A DNA stretch of 64,000 bases from Saprospiraceae bacterium (GCA_028285545.1 JANQPA010000100.1:124001-188000); one strand, 5' to 3'; numbered from the stretch's first letter, positions 1 through 9,151 are shown. A program made the numbers and translations. Notes: generated from the sequence alone by a model not told the origin.

Positions 1-311
1 TCGTCCAATAAGAGGGTAAAAAATAGAAATAAAGCACCAAAGAAGCTAAGGAAAAAGGTTCTTGTTAAGGTGGCCAGACGGGACAGTCGGTAAATATCCT
101 TATACTGATCAAAAATAGCATAAAAGCAGATCCATCCGGCAGGGATTAAAGCGATTCCATACCAAAAGTTAGCGTCAGAAAAAATTCCTGAATTCAAATT
201 CCCAACCTCCAGGTAACTCCTATACGCAAAAAATAAAGCCCATGCGAACAAAGCAGAGCAAAAATCTGCCAGTTTATAATAAAAGGTGTGCAAACGACGC
301 TTTTTGATCAT
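1..311 (-). CDS. Exopolysaccharide sugar transferase, N-terminal part (cut by window edge)
   Basis: The open frame starts at an ATG at 311 and runs off the window start, giving about 103 residues. The protein begins MIKKRRLHTFYYKLADF and shows two hydrophobic segments, around residues 13-28 and 45-60, then a third near the cut end, separated by an FDQYKDIYR loop. This fits the membrane N-terminus of polyprenyl glycosylphosphotransferases (bacterial sugar transferase family), which load the first sugar-1-phosphate onto undecaprenyl phosphate in capsule or exopolysaccharide synthesis. The catalytic C-terminal domain lies outside the window, so the call rests only on the N-terminal pattern. The gene sits 29 bp behind the lipoprotein gene at 341-1258 on the same strand. 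Confidence 0.6.
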   Translation of the reverse strand, partial: MIKKRRLHTFYYKLADFCSALFAWALFFAYRSYLEVGNLNSGIFSDANFWYGIALIPAGWICFYAIFDQYKDIYRLSRLATLTRTFFLSFFGALFLFFTLLLD

Positions 312-340
312 TTGCTTTTCATCACGGATACTTCCGAGGT

Positions 341-1258
341 TTAAAATTGAATGAGTTTGATGTTGTCTAACCATATACGAACGTTTTCCTGTTTATAAGT
401 TCCCTCTTCTTGCGGAATCGCTGCCTGAAAAACTATTTGATATTCTAAAAAATTTTGATTTGCAAATACTCTATTTAAATTAAAGTAGATTTTGTTCCAA
501 TCTTCCCTCGGTCGAAAGCCTGCCGACAATAATAATTCTCCATCCCCAAGGCCCTGTGCTGAGTAGCCAATAATACCAAACCCAACTATTCCTTCGGATT
601 TATAATTCATTTCCAGATAAATGGTAGGAATTACCTGTGATGGGAAAGAAAATCGTCTGCTGGTGGCAATCAATACTTCCGGCTGATCTATATTTACGTC
701 TAATACGCCTGAAAAATTTCCTTCAAAAATACCTTCCTGGGTACGATTCACTCTGGTATCAGTTGCACCAACACGCACATCTCTGAATAAATGATCGGAC
801 CGTTCAAATCCTTCAACAAAAAGAAATTTAGCCTGACTATTGTAAGAAGTACTAGGTTTAAGGGTGTCAATTGTATTAGGACTTAATTCTACATTGGCTT
901 CAAAACTTTCATAGAAGGGGTATATTTCAGGTGTACTCGCAATTCCATTATCTCTGATACCTGGCTCTAATCGAACCACATGAGATCCTGTAGTTAGTAA
1001 AGGGACCTTGGCCGGAAGGGCATAGGCACCCAGAAATTCACCATCTAGAAATAACCATGCTTCTGTAATCTTTGAGGAAGAAGAGCCTTGTGTCCCCGGG
1101 TTAGTAGTCAGCAAAAAATTATCAATATATAGATAGGAAGGAATATCTTCCTCTGGATTAATAAGCTCACAGGACGATACCATAAAACCAGCCAAAAACA
1201 TCATCAAGTAATAGTTTTTGGGCTTTATTTTGCATAAAATAGTTTTCATTCCCCTCAT
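341..1258 (-). CDS. Hypothetical surface lipoprotein
   Basis: A 305-residue protein with a type II signal peptide: basic start, hydrophobic stretch and lipobox VSSC at about residues 27-30, followed by acidic and proline residues. M1 or M4 could be the start. The mature part is polar and probably beta-rich, ending WLDNIKLIQF; I recognise no catalytic motif and no named family. It is followed closely by the sugar transferase gene and preceded by a 44-nt hairpin, so it may belong to an envelope polysaccharide locus, but that is inference. Confidence 0.7.
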   Translation of the reverse strand: MRGMKTILCKIKPKNYYLMMFLAGFMVSSCELINPEEDIPSYLYIDNFLLTTNPGTQGSSSSKITEAWLFLDGEFLGAYALPAKVPLLTTGSHVVRLEPGIRDNGIASTPEIYPFYESFEANVELSPNTIDTLKPSTSYNSQAKFLFVEGFERSDHLFRDVRVGATDTRVNRTQEGIFEGNFSGVLDVNIDQPEVLIATSRRFSFPSQVIPTIYLEMNYKSEGIVGFGIIGYSAQGLGDGELLLSAGFRPREDWNKIYFNLNRVFANQNFLEYQIVFQAAIPQEEGTYKQENVRIWLDNIKLIQF

Positions 1259-1290
1259 GTAAATGCTTTGCAGTTGTCAGCTGTCAGCTA

Positions 1291-1334
1291 TTGGTTAATC
1301 GTTAATGGGTGAAACCCTAATAACGATTAACCAA
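1291..1334. repeat. 44-nt inverted repeat (hairpin)
   Basis: Arms TTGGTTAATCGTTA (1291-1304) and TAACGATTAACCAA (1321-1334) are perfect complements, and inside them GGGT (1307-1310) pairs with ACCC (1314-1317) around a GAA loop. It lies between two minus-strand genes, downstream of the MocA-type gene. There is no clear T-run, so it may be a processing or partial termination structure. Confidence 0.7.
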
Positions 1335-1429
1335 TTAACAAACATTAGATTTTCGGTTTCCAAGATATATCAATAAACGATTCAAATGCTCAATTACCCT
1401 AAGCTGAATCGATACTTTTGTCATCTCTT

Positions 1430-2419
1430 TTACAAGCCATTAAGCTTTTCTTCAATCTGGCGGTCAATTTCATGAGCTAGTTTCAGGGCTCTGTATCCAT
1501 CCTCTATACTCACCTTTGGCAATGTATTGCTGCGAATACTTTCAGCAAAGGTTTCCAATTCCATTTTAATGGCATTCACTGGTTCGATTTCAGGCATGCT
1601 AACGTGCATCAATTTTTCGCCTTTGGCAGTAGGTAAGGACATAAATGCATTTCCATCTAACTGATGATCTCCATTTTTGTCAAATAGTCTGACTACTTGT
1701 GCTTTTTTCTCCAGAAAATCCAGGCTTAGGTAGGCATCATCCTGAAAAAGGCGCACTTTTCTCATTTGCTTTAGAGAAATACGACTCGCGGTTAAATTAG
1801 CAACACAACCATTCTCAAACTCGATGCGTACATTTGCTATATCCGGGGTGTGGCTCACAATTGCAACTCCACTGGCCCGCACTTCTTTAGGATTGGATCG
1901 AACCATGCTCAATAAAATATCCAAATCATGGATCATTAAATCCAACACCACCGATACATCTGTACCGCGAGGATTAAAAACTGCCAAGCGATGAGCTTCT
2001 ACAAACATGGGATTCAGGCTCATGTCCTCCAGTGCCAACAAGGCTGGATTAAACCTTTCTACATGCCCAACCTGCACTTTCACTCCATAATCCTTGCTGA
2101 GTTGAAGAAGTTGCTCGGCCTGCTCGGGAGTCTGAGTAATAGGCTTTTCGATAAAAACGTGTCTGGATTTCTTGATAACCTTAGAAGCCAATTCAAAATG
2201 AGTGGGTGTAGGGGTTACAATGTCAATCACATCTGAGGCTTCAATTAATTTATCAAGGTCTGTGTATCTAGGGATATTAAAATCCTTAGCTACTTGTTCA
2301 GCAGCTGCATCATTAAGGTCATAAAAGCCTATCAATTCATAATCCTGTTGAGCCAGTTGAATGCACTTGACATGGATTTTGCCGAGGTGACCCACTCCCA
2401 AAACACCTATTTTTAGCAT
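1430..2419 (-). CDS. Gfo/Idh/MocA family oxidoreductase
   Basis: A 329-residue NAD(P)-dependent dehydrogenase. The N-terminal Rossmann fold has GVGHLG at residues 8-13 (GxGxxG), the family hallmark EKP is at 91-93, and MIHDLD at 162-167 matches the C-terminal domain region that carries the catalytic His/Asp. Length is normal for the family, which oxidises or reduces sugars, inositols or UDP-amino sugars. The substrate cannot be read from sequence. The nearby sugar transferase start suggests nucleotide-sugar or polysaccharide metabolism. A strong ATG at 2419 sets the start. Confidence 0.9.
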   Translation of the reverse strand: MLKIGVLGVGHLGKIHVKCIQLAQQDYELIGFYDLNDAAAEQVAKDFNIPRYTDLDKLIEASDVIDIVTPTPTHFELASKVIKKSRHVFIEKPITQTPEQAEQLLQLSKDYGVKVQVGHVERFNPALLALEDMSLNPMFVEAHRLAVFNPRGTDVSVVLDLMIHDLDILLSMVRSNPKEVRASGVAIVSHTPDIANVRIEFENGCVANLTASRISLKQMRKVRLFQDDAYLSLDFLEKKAQVVRLFDKNGDHQLDGNAFMSLPTAKGEKLMHVSMPEIEPVNAIKMELETFAESIRSNTLPKVSIEDGYRALKLAHEIDRQIEEKLNGL

Positions 2420-2421
2420 AG

Positions 2422-2494
2422 AATGGTTATTAGGTTATTCGTTATTAGGTTATTCATTGAAAGTCTCTCAAGATATTAAAGTCAAATAACCATT
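2422..2494. repeat. 15-bp tandem duplication inside a 10-bp inverted repeat
   Basis: GTTATTAGGTTATTC occurs twice back to back at 2426-2440 and 2441-2455. The duplication is enclosed by AATGGTTATT (2422-2431) and AATAACCATT (2485-2494). It sits directly upstream of the MocA-type gene and resembles the arms of the hairpin at 1291-1334 (GGTTAATCGTTA), as if both belong to one loose repeat family. The rest of the gap to 2788 holds an 18-bp palindrome and no convincing gene. Confidence 0.6.
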
Positions 2495-2601
2495 AACGAT
2501 GAACTGTTTTTAAAACCGAGGCAAAGCTAACAAGAAAATTGATTTGTAATAGGTAATAAAAACAAAGAAATCAATTCTGGCATAAAACTTAATAATTAAT
2601 T

Positions 2602-2619
2602 CAAGTTGCATGCAACTTG
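2602..2619. repeat. 18-bp perfect palindrome
   Basis: CAAGTTGCATGCAACTTG is a perfect dyad in an AT-rich, gene-free stretch. It could be an operator for a dimeric regulator. No gene starts right beside it, so no target is assigned. Confidence 0.4.
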
Positions 2620-2788
2620 CGTTATTTAATTAAACCAGAATAATAAATAAAGGATGTTTAGATTATTGAAGGCAGTCAATTAATATAATTAGGCAATGGG
2701 GATTGGGGGCATCCCAAGGCATGAGAAAAACCACAAGCTGATGATACTTAAGAAGGAAGACTATGTAGCCTTATTGGGCATCTTTATA

Positions 2789-3526
2789 CTATGCCCTACC
2801 TTTTGTAATCCATTTAACGGATAAAGTCTTTGATTCGGAAATGTTAAAATCGATTTTTTGCCTAAACCTATTTATTAATATAAATAAAAAAAATCCTATG
2901 CTTAGAAAAAACTCTGATGGTTCCTGCTCCCTATGAGTGAAGTCTAAGAAATTATTCGTTTCCATGATGTAATCATAATAAGTATAAAAAAGAACAACAG
3001 GAAGGAAATAAGTCATTAGGTACCAATTTGGGATGAGATAGGGAATTAATGTTGAACGCAACTGTTTTATAAAGAAAACTGCAATCCAAAGAAATGCTCC
3101 AAAGGCACCTATCAATATATAAATACTATGTAATAAATATTGAATCGGATAAAGATTGTGAACAGTTAACTCTTTCTGCCGATTATTTTCCATGAAATAT
3201 TCTGGTGATTCTAAATTGAATATTCTTTGTCCCCAACTTATTTCTTCTCCAAAAATGAAAAACATTGCTAAAGAAAGAAGGAAATACAAAATTGCAATGG
3301 GCTTCATGGCCAGTTTCCAGAAAGAAAGAAAAATAGTTATTGCGATAACAAAGGACAGAAAATAGAAGCCCGAAGTTAGGTATTCAATGACACTATCTTC
3401 AGCCATAAGTTTTCTATAAAACATGAAGTCCAGCTTCTTTAATAATAAAAACAGGCCTATTACTGGTATTGGTATTAAGAGAATACAACTTCGTAGTAAT
3501 CTTCCATTTATGTTTATGCTAACCAT
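2789..3526 (-). CDS. Polytopic membrane protein of unknown function (EEISWGQRIF motif)
   Basis: A 245-residue protein with about six hydrophobic segments (around residues 12-30, 52-70, 76-93, 130-153, 172-186 and 206-220). Between the third and fourth lies a polar conserved-looking motif, GEEISWGQRIF at 93-103, followed by ESPEYF, NRQ and HNLYPI. I have the impression of having met an EEISWGQR...HNL pattern in uncharacterised membrane proteins of several phyla, but I cannot name the family. The charged residues next to a membrane segment could form an active or metal site. The gene stands alone between two gene-free gaps. Confidence 0.7.
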   Translation of the reverse strand: MVSININGRLLRSCILLIPIPVIGLFLLLKKLDFMFYRKLMAEDSVIEYLTSGFYFLSFVIAITIFLSFWKLAMKPIAILYFLLSLAMFFIFGEEISWGQRIFNLESPEYFMENNRQKELTVHNLYPIQYLLHSIYILIGAFGAFLWIAVFFIKQLRSTLIPYLIPNWYLMTYFLPVVLFYTYYDYIMETNNFLDFTHREQEPSEFFLSIGFFLFILINRFRQKIDFNISESKTLSVKWITKGRA

Positions 3527-3880
3527 ATCATCTAACTTTTTACTAAGTTCCTCAATAGCAAATGAATTGAGTTTCTCAGAACTATTCTAAAATTTATTTT
3601 TTAAAATATTTTAATCCAAATCTTAAATCAGAGCAATAGCTAATACCTGATTTTGATAAGCTTAAGAATAAATAGATTGATAGCAATACAGAGATTCACC
3701 ATCTCACTTTTTTTGTTAAAATAAGAGGCGATTACAGAGGGAGTGTATTAAAATTTTACTTGTATATCTTACGAAAAGGCAGTTAGTCTGTTACAATTAA
3801 TAATTGAAATTTTTAATTACACTTTTGATAGAATGGCTTTCCTTTGTTGTCAAAGGTTATAGGATCATCGGATCCATTCT
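3527..3880. other. 354-bp gap without recognisable gene
   Basis: AT-rich sequence with several T- and A-runs between two minus-strand genes. I see no ORF with a plausible start, no strong hairpin and no tandem repeat. The part near 3527-3600 probably carries the promoter of the membrane protein gene, but no convincing TAnnTTTG box was found. Confidence 0.4.
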
Positions 3881-4957
3881 CTAATTTTGAATAAATAAAT
3901 GAGCTACTTTATGGTGTACATTTCTATAATTCACATCACTAGAATTGGTTAGGACTGCCACAACAATTTCTTGGTCCGGGTAAATAATGAGCTGAGTGAT
4001 ACCTCCTACTGAGCCTCCACTATGTCCAAACCATTTTTTGCCACCATATTCACCACTCCTCCAGCCAATTCCATAATTAGTAGCTTTCCCATCGCTTGTT
4101 TTCTGCGAGCTTCGCCAAATGTCCAAAGTTCTTTTTTGCAGGTAGCCCTCCTTCATATGAGCATTTCCAAATTTTACTAAATCTTCTGTGGTGGATAAAA
4201 AACCTCCACCAGCCCATTTATAGGAATTATCCACAAAAGGTGCATTAACTATACCTCCTGATCCAGTCCTTGCATAATAGCGAGTGCGGAAGGAAATCAA
4301 GCTATCAATATGATCGGCACAAGTGTTATTCATTCCCAACTCTTGAAAAACAACCTGGTTTACATAGGAAAGGAACTCTTCTCTTGCAGCTGACTCAATA
4401 GCTGCACTTATCAAATTCCAGGCATAACTGGAATAAGAATACTGGTCTCCAGGTTTAAAAAGTAAATCATCCTCTGCAAAAATTTCCAGTCCTTCCGTGA
4501 CCGTTTCATAATTTTTAGCACTTAAGAACTCATCTCCCCTATAATGTCGAATACCTGCAATGTGACCGGCTAGCTGCCGAAGAGAAATATCAAACTCTTT
4601 TTTCGGGAAGTTGGGAACATAAGTTTGAATGGGTGCATCTAAATCTATTTTACCCTCTTCAAATAATTTGGCAAGCGAAGCAGCGGTCATAGGCTTAGAA
4701 ACAGAACCTACCCTAAATTTAGTTTTTGAAGGATCAACCCTTACTCCTTGCTCTAAATCGGCATAACCAAATCCCTGAGAGAATACGAGATCTCCTTTAA
4801 TCATCACACTCACCGAAACGCCTGGAACTTTACTCCCTTCCTTCATTTCTCCAATATAAATAATGGCACTATCAATGGCTTCCAGATATTTTGAAGGTTG
4901 AGCACCAATGGAGTTAACTACAAAAAGGACAAAAATGAAAAGGAATTTTTTTTGCAT
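3881..4957 (-). CDS. Secreted serine hydrolase, beta-lactamase (class C/esterase) family
   Basis: A 358-residue protein with a Sec signal peptide ending near GAQ at residues 18-20. The class C beta-lactamase/D-Ala-D-Ala peptidase/esterase fold is shown by SVSK at 85-88 (SxxK nucleophile box), YSS at 175-177 (YxN-like box with Ser for Asn) and HSGG near the C-terminus (in place of KTG). The family includes peptidases, esterases and mitochondrial LACTB-like enzymes, and few members are true beta-lactamases. Location is periplasm or outer surface. It stands alone on its strand. Confidence 0.9.
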   Translation of the reverse strand: MQKKFLFIFVLFVVNSIGAQPSKYLEAIDSAIIYIGEMKEGSKVPGVSVSVMIKGDLVFSQGFGYADLEQGVRVDPSKTKFRVGSVSKPMTAASLAKLFEEGKIDLDAPIQTYVPNFPKKEFDISLRQLAGHIAGIRHYRGDEFLSAKNYETVTEGLEIFAEDDLLFKPGDQYSYSSYAWNLISAAIESAAREEFLSYVNQVVFQELGMNNTCADHIDSLISFRTRYYARTGSGGIVNAPFVDNSYKWAGGGFLSTTEDLVKFGNAHMKEGYLQKRTLDIWRSSQKTSDGKATNYGIGWRSGEYGGKKWFGHSGGSVGGITQLIIYPDQEIVVAVLTNSSDVNYRNVHHKVAHLFIQN

Positions 4958-5043
4958 GTTCTTTAGTTTAAGTGAATTATTTTCCCCTAATACCTAATGA
5001 GCTTCCGTATATCCGTATATCCCCAAATCCGAATACCCCAATC

Positions 5044-5343
5044 CTATCTATAATACATTAAGATGGCTCCAAACAAAGTGATAAGAGCCGTTAAGACCGA
5101 AGCCATCTTAATAGAATATCGCATATGCCTGGAAAAAGTTTCTATCTCCTCCTTCATATGCGGATATTTAGGATAGACTTCTGCTTCCATTTTTTGTTTA
5201 TTAAACAAGTGGGAAGCTCCAAACTCAACCCTGTTCTCTACTAATTTCCGGTAGGTACGCAGCACCTTGGCTCGAAAGTAAAGATTAAGAAAAAGCATAG
5301 CAATGAATAATCCAATCACTATGGAGATTAGCAGGATATACAT
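5044..5343 (-). CDS. Small two-helix membrane protein
   Basis: A 99-residue protein with a membrane helix at about residues 3-22 and another at about 80-97, joined by a charged helical loop containing a KMEAEVYPKYPHMKEE stretch. This hairpin layout puts both ends on the same side of the membrane. No family is recognised and no enzymatic residues stand out. It is separated from its neighbours by repeat-rich gaps, so there is no operon clue. Confidence 0.6.
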   Translation of the reverse strand: MYILLISIVIGLFIAMLFLNLYFRAKVLRTYRKLVENRVEFGASHLFNKQKMEAEVYPKYPHMKEEIETFSRHMRYSIKMASVLTALITLFGAILMYYR

Positions 5344-5380
5344 ATACTTTTATAGTAGTTGATTAATAAATTTATAATCT

Positions 5381-5470
5381 AGTACTGAGTAGTGGGTACT
5401 GAGTATTGAGTAGATCAGCATTAAATTAAAAACCACTCTTCCCACTACACAATGCCCAGTACCCAGTACT
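5381..5470. repeat. Imperfect inverted and direct repeat of AGTACTG(A/G)G units
   Basis: The left part (5381-5413) repeats AGTACTGAGTA/GGTACTGAGTA/TTGAGTA. The right part (about 5440-5470) reads CCCAGTACCCAGTACT, which is the inverse. Together they could fold into a long imperfect hairpin between the SCP2-like gene and the small membrane protein gene, both on the minus strand. Confidence 0.5.
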
Positions 5471-5478
5471 AAAACAAG

Positions 5479-5775
5479 TTATACTAAGGACTGAAGTTTC
5501 ATTGCTACCCCCAGGTCACCTTCCACTTTTACTTGTCCGCCCATAAAGGCCATCATTGGGTTGAGGGTTCCATTCATCAATTTATCCAGGTTCTTTTTAC
5601 TAATTTTAATGGTACATTGCGCCTCTTTATCTTCTGTTGACACCTCATTCTCGGATCCTGTTCCATCAAGGAATATCACATCTCCATCGCCTATATCAAA
5701 TTTAAGGGTTGCACCTAGAGGAGCTGCATTGGAAGCACGTTTTTCAATTTCTGATAATAATGATTGTAAATCCAT
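5479..5775 (-). CDS. SCP2 sterol-carrier-like domain protein
   Basis: A 98-residue single-domain protein. The pattern of a short N-terminal helix, a beta strand region (LKFDIGDGDVIFLDGTG), ...CTIKISKKNLDKLMNG and MMAFMGGQVKVEGDLGVAMKL matches SCP2 domains, which bind lipids in a hydrophobic tunnel. Length equals a bare SCP2 domain. Bacterial homologues are cytosolic and their ligands are mostly unknown. Confidence 0.85.
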   Translation of the reverse strand: MDLQSLLSEIEKRASNAAPLGATLKFDIGDGDVIFLDGTGSENEVSTEDKEAQCTIKISKKNLDKLMNGTLNPMMAFMGGQVKVEGDLGVAMKLQSLV

Positions 5776-5905
5776 AATTGGTTTTTAAAAGTCTCTCAAA
5801 TTTTTTTTGCAATAATACTAAGCACTAAATATATTTAATTGAAATTAGCTAATAAAGTTTTTAAGGAATTAAGCATAATAATTAATTTTAAGCCTACCTA
5901 CAATT

Positions 5906-5913
5906 TATTTTTG
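5906..5913 (+). promoter_or_regulatory. Possible -7 box of the M14 peptidase gene
   Basis: TATTTTTG fits the Bacteroidetes -7 consensus TAnnTTTG and lies 29 bp before the ATG at 5943. No good -33 TTTG was found at the usual distance, so the call is weak. Confidence 0.3.
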
Positions 5914-5942
5914 CTGAAGCAGTACCATAAATTAAAATACAG

Positions 5943-8519
5943 ATGAAATATAGATTTACCTTTATGTTAATGATAGCCTGCTTTTTGAGTTTAAACCTCT
6001 ACTCACAGAAGAAGGAATTAACTTATTATCTCCCCGATATTAATTACGATAAAAAAATCACTACTCCAGAACAATTTCTGGGATATCAAATTGGAGAATG
6101 GCACATTAGCCATGATCAGCAATTGGCTTATTTGCGAATGCTGGCCGAACAGAGCCCAAGGATTACCCTAACTGAATATGCCCGCTCTTACGAGAATCGG
6201 CCTCTTGTATACTTGACCATCACTTCCGAGAAAAATCATCGGGACATGGAATTGATAAAAGGCGAGCATAAAAAATTATCAGATCCATCCGCTTCGGCTG
6301 AGGTGGATATTTCTAAACAGCCAATAATTGTATATCAGGGTTACAGTGTTCATGGCAATGAAGCTAGTGGAGGGAATGCCGCCCCTCTAGTAGCTTATTA
6401 TTTGGCGGCAGGAAAAGGTAGGGAAGTAGAAAATCTACTGGAGGGTGCTGTTATTTTGCTTGACCCCTGCTATAATCCTGATGGTTTTCATCGCTTCTCG
6501 AGCTGGACCAATATGCACAAAAATAAAGCCATCACCGCTGATCCTTCGGATAGAGAATATAATGAGGTGTGGCCAGGTGGAAGAACCAATCATTATTGGT
6601 TTGATTTAAACCGAGATTGGCTGCCAGTACAACACCCCGAAAGTCAAGGAAGAATTAGGGTTTTCCAGGAATGGCACCCGAATATTTTGACGGACCATCA
6701 TGAAATGAGCACCAATGCCACCTTTTTCTTCCAACCTGGTGTTGCTACCCGTACCCATCCCCTAACCCCACAGGAAGCAATGGATCTGACCGCAGAAATC
6801 GGAAACTTTCATGCCTCGGCCTTAGAATCTATTGGCTCTTTATATTTCACCAATGAACGTTATGATGATTACTATTATGGCAAAGGATCTACATATCCTG
6901 ATGTCAATGGCAGTATAGGTATACTTTTTGAGCAAGCCAGTTCCCGAGGAAAGGCCCAAGAAAGTGAAAATGGCATCCTTGAATTTTCTTTTACGGTACG
7001 GAATCAGGTAGTCACCTCTTTGTCTACACAAAAGGCTGCCATGACCTTGAAGGAAAAGCTATTGGAATACAGACGTAACTTTTATTCAAAATCATTGGAA
7101 GAAGCTACAAGTTATACCCGAAAAGGGTTTGTCTTTGGCGAATCACATGATGCTTCCCGGCTAAATCATTTTCTTGAATTATTGCGCAGGCATGAGATCA
7201 ACGTCCATAAATTAAATAGTCCACTCACGGTTGCAGGTATTGAATTTAAATCAAATGACTCTTATATCGTTCCACTTGAACAGCCTAAATTTAAATTAAT
7301 ACGAGCCATTTTTGAGCGGAATTTAAGTTTTCAGGATAGCTTATTTTATGATGTTTCAGCATGGACACTCCCCCTGGCATTTAATTTAAATTATGCTCCT
7401 TTGGATAGAAGAGAATATGATCCAGTTTTACTGGGCCCCCCGGTAGAAGGTATTCCCCAAATAATTTCCGGTGAAACTCCTGATTACAGTGCATATGCCT
7501 ACTTATTTGAGTGGGATAGCTATTATGCACCTAAAGCCTTGTTTTATATTCTAAAAAATGGACTTAGAGCCAAAGTTGCGACTAAAGAGTTGATAGCTGA
7601 AGGAAAAAGGTATGCCCGTGGTACTATTATGATTCCGGTTGAAGGCCAAAACAAAAGTCCAGATGAGATATTCCAAATGATGCAATTAGCTGCCCGAGCC
7701 ACAGGAACCACCATTTATGATATTGATGGGGGACTCACACCCGAAGGCCCGGATATTGGAAGTTCTTATCTACGTCCTCTAAAGCAGCCTGAGATTCTTA
7801 TTATGGCAGGAGAAGGAGTAACGGGATACGATGCCGGAGAAAACTGGTTTATATTAGATCAGCGATATGAAATCCCCGTAACGCTGAGAGAACCTATTGA
7901 CATAAGAAGAACGGATCTAAGTAGATATAATGTGATCATTATGCCAGACGGATCTTATAATACACTTGAAGAAAATGAGGTGGCACAATTAAAAGAATGG
8001 GTTCAAAATGGAGGCACCTTAATAGGTATGAAAAGAGCAGTCAACTGGCTCAATCGAAATAAAATTGGTACGGTTAATTTGAAAAACCAATCAATTGAAG
8101 AAGATCAATTGGGACGACGGCCCTACGGTCAACTTGAGCAAGATAATGGTGCTCAACAAATTGGTGGTGCCATATTCCAAACCCTACTTGATCTAAGCCA
8201 CCCACTTGGATACGGTTACCGGAAAAGTGAATTGCCTGTACTTCGAAAAGGCAATACTTTCCTGGAGGTTGCAAAAAACCCATATGCTACCCCTTTAGTA
8301 TATTCCCAAAATCCTCTACTTAGTGGTTATATCAGTGATAAAAACGCAGCACTTATTGAGTCTTCTGCCTCGATTGTAGTTAGTGGAGAAGGGCAGGGCA
8401 GAATCATTTATATGGCTGACAATCCTAATTTCAGAGCTTTTTTCTACGGTACCTCTAAATTATTTGCCAATGCTATATTTTTTGGCCATATCATCGATGG
8501 TCAATCCATTGAAAGATAA
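5943..8519 (+). CDS. Secreted M14 family zinc carboxypeptidase with C-terminal amidotransferase-like domain
   Basis: An 858-residue exported peptidase. The signal peptide ends near LYSQ at residues 18-21. Zinc-site residues are H137 and E140 in HGNEASGG, with the third histidine probably in DHHEM at 251-255; the adjacent CYNPDGFHRF and DLNRDW motifs are typical of a large Bacteroidetes M14 subfamily. After a middle region of about 300 residues, the segment around 615-780 (ILIMAGEGV, RYNVIIMPDGSYN, LKEWVQNGGTLIGMK) resembles a class I glutamine amidotransferase-like fold. Likely role: digestion of external peptides. It ends just before a perfect hairpin. Confidence 0.93.
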   Translation: MKYRFTFMLMIACFLSLNLYSQKKELTYYLPDINYDKKITTPEQFLGYQIGEWHISHDQQLAYLRMLAEQSPRITLTEYARSYENRPLVYLTITSEKNHRDMELIKGEHKKLSDPSASAEVDISKQPIIVYQGYSVHGNEASGGNAAPLVAYYLAAGKGREVENLLEGAVILLDPCYNPDGFHRFSSWTNMHKNKAITADPSDREYNEVWPGGRTNHYWFDLNRDWLPVQHPESQGRIRVFQEWHPNILTDHHEMSTNATFFFQPGVATRTHPLTPQEAMDLTAEIGNFHASALESIGSLYFTNERYDDYYYGKGSTYPDVNGSIGILFEQASSRGKAQESENGILEFSFTVRNQVVTSLSTQKAAMTLKEKLLEYRRNFYSKSLEEATSYTRKGFVFGESHDASRLNHFLELLRRHEINVHKLNSPLTVAGIEFKSNDSYIVPLEQPKFKLIRAIFERNLSFQDSLFYDVSAWTLPLAFNLNYAPLDRREYDPVLLGPPVEGIPQIISGETPDYSAYAYLFEWDSYYAPKALFYILKNGLRAKVATKELIAEGKRYARGTIMIPVEGQNKSPDEIFQMMQLAARATGTTIYDIDGGLTPEGPDIGSSYLRPLKQPEILIMAGEGVTGYDAGENWFILDQRYEIPVTLREPIDIRRTDLSRYNVIIMPDGSYNTLEENEVAQLKEWVQNGGTLIGMKRAVNWLNRNKIGTVNLKNQSIEEDQLGRRPYGQLEQDNGAQQIGGAIFQTLLDLSHPLGYGYRKSELPVLRKGNTFLEVAKNPYATPLVYSQNPLLSGYISDKNAALIESSASIVVSGEGQGRIIYMADNPNFRAFFYGTSKLFANAIFFGHIIDGQSIER

Positions 8520-8534
8520 TTGAAAAATATTAGT

Positions 8535-8563
8535 GATATTGGCAGCCTGTGGCTGCCAATATC
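8535..8563 (+). terminator. Perfect 13-bp stem with 3-nt loop after the M14 gene
   Basis: GATATTGGCAGCC (8535-8547), loop TGT, GGCTGCCAATATC (8551-8563). It lies 15 bp past the stop codon. There is no long T-run (CGCCTTGTTT follows), so it may be a terminator of reduced strength or a 3'-end stabiliser. Confidence 0.6.
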
Positions 8564-8644
8564 GCCTTGTTTAATCCTAGTCTAATTCTATTTATGTAAA
8601 GCCACAAATACTTCTTATCTTTCCTAAGAGATTAAATCTGAATC

Positions 8645-9151
8645 ATGCGACTGCCTAACCTGATATGCCTTGCTTTGTGGTTTAGCTGCTCCAGCTTAAG
8701 CGCCCAACCTACCTATAATAGAATCGCTAGAGATACAATCGTAGCTCACCATGGCTTTCTGAATTCTTCCTATTTATTAAATGGAAAAAAGATGAATCCA
8801 TCCGTAATGCAATGGTTCATGTCAGATTACGCCGAAGCTTATGAAAATATCAGGATTTCAAACATTAGTGAACAGGTAAGTATTGCAAGTTATAGTGTAG
8901 GCAGCATCTTTGTGCTTACGGGATTCATTTCAGAATCTCAAAACCCCAAAATAAGTAAAGATCTAAAACTTTGGGGGGCTTTAGGCTTGGGCAGCGGCAT
9001 TGTTTTTCAGGTCATCTCAGGTCGTTACCGAAGAAAGGCGGTGGACCATTATAATGATGATATCCAAACAATTTATCAGACTCACAATCGCCCTGTTAGC
9101 TTCAAACTGAGATTAGGTTCGGGGCAGCTAAAAAGTGTTTTAGCCTTTTAA
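8645..9151 (+). CDS. Hypothetical exported protein
   Basis: A 168-residue protein with a signal peptide ending LSAQ (about residues 18-21). A hydrophobic region at about 83-98 and another at 112-124 (LKLWGALGLGSGIVFQVI) suggest two membrane or packing helices after a soluble stretch containing LNGKKM and FMSDYAEAYENI. No family recognised. Its stop codon overlaps that of the convergent lipoprotein gene at 9148. Confidence 0.55.
   Translation: MRLPNLICLALWFSCSSLSAQPTYNRIARDTIVAHHGFLNSSYLLNGKKMNPSVMQWFMSDYAEAYENIRISNISEQVSIASYSVGSIFVLTGFISESQNPKISKDLKLWGALGLGSGIVFQVISGRYRRKAVDHYNDDIQTIYQTHNRPVSFKLRLGSGQLKSVLAF

Noticed and set aside
2697-2825. Short plus-strand ORF of about 42 codons
   Set aside because: Overlaps the end of the membrane protein gene on the other strand, no support beyond an ATG.
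3881-4957. True beta-lactamase (antibiotic resistance)
   Set aside because: The motifs only place it in the large serine hydrolase family; YSS and HSGG boxes fit esterase/peptidase members better.
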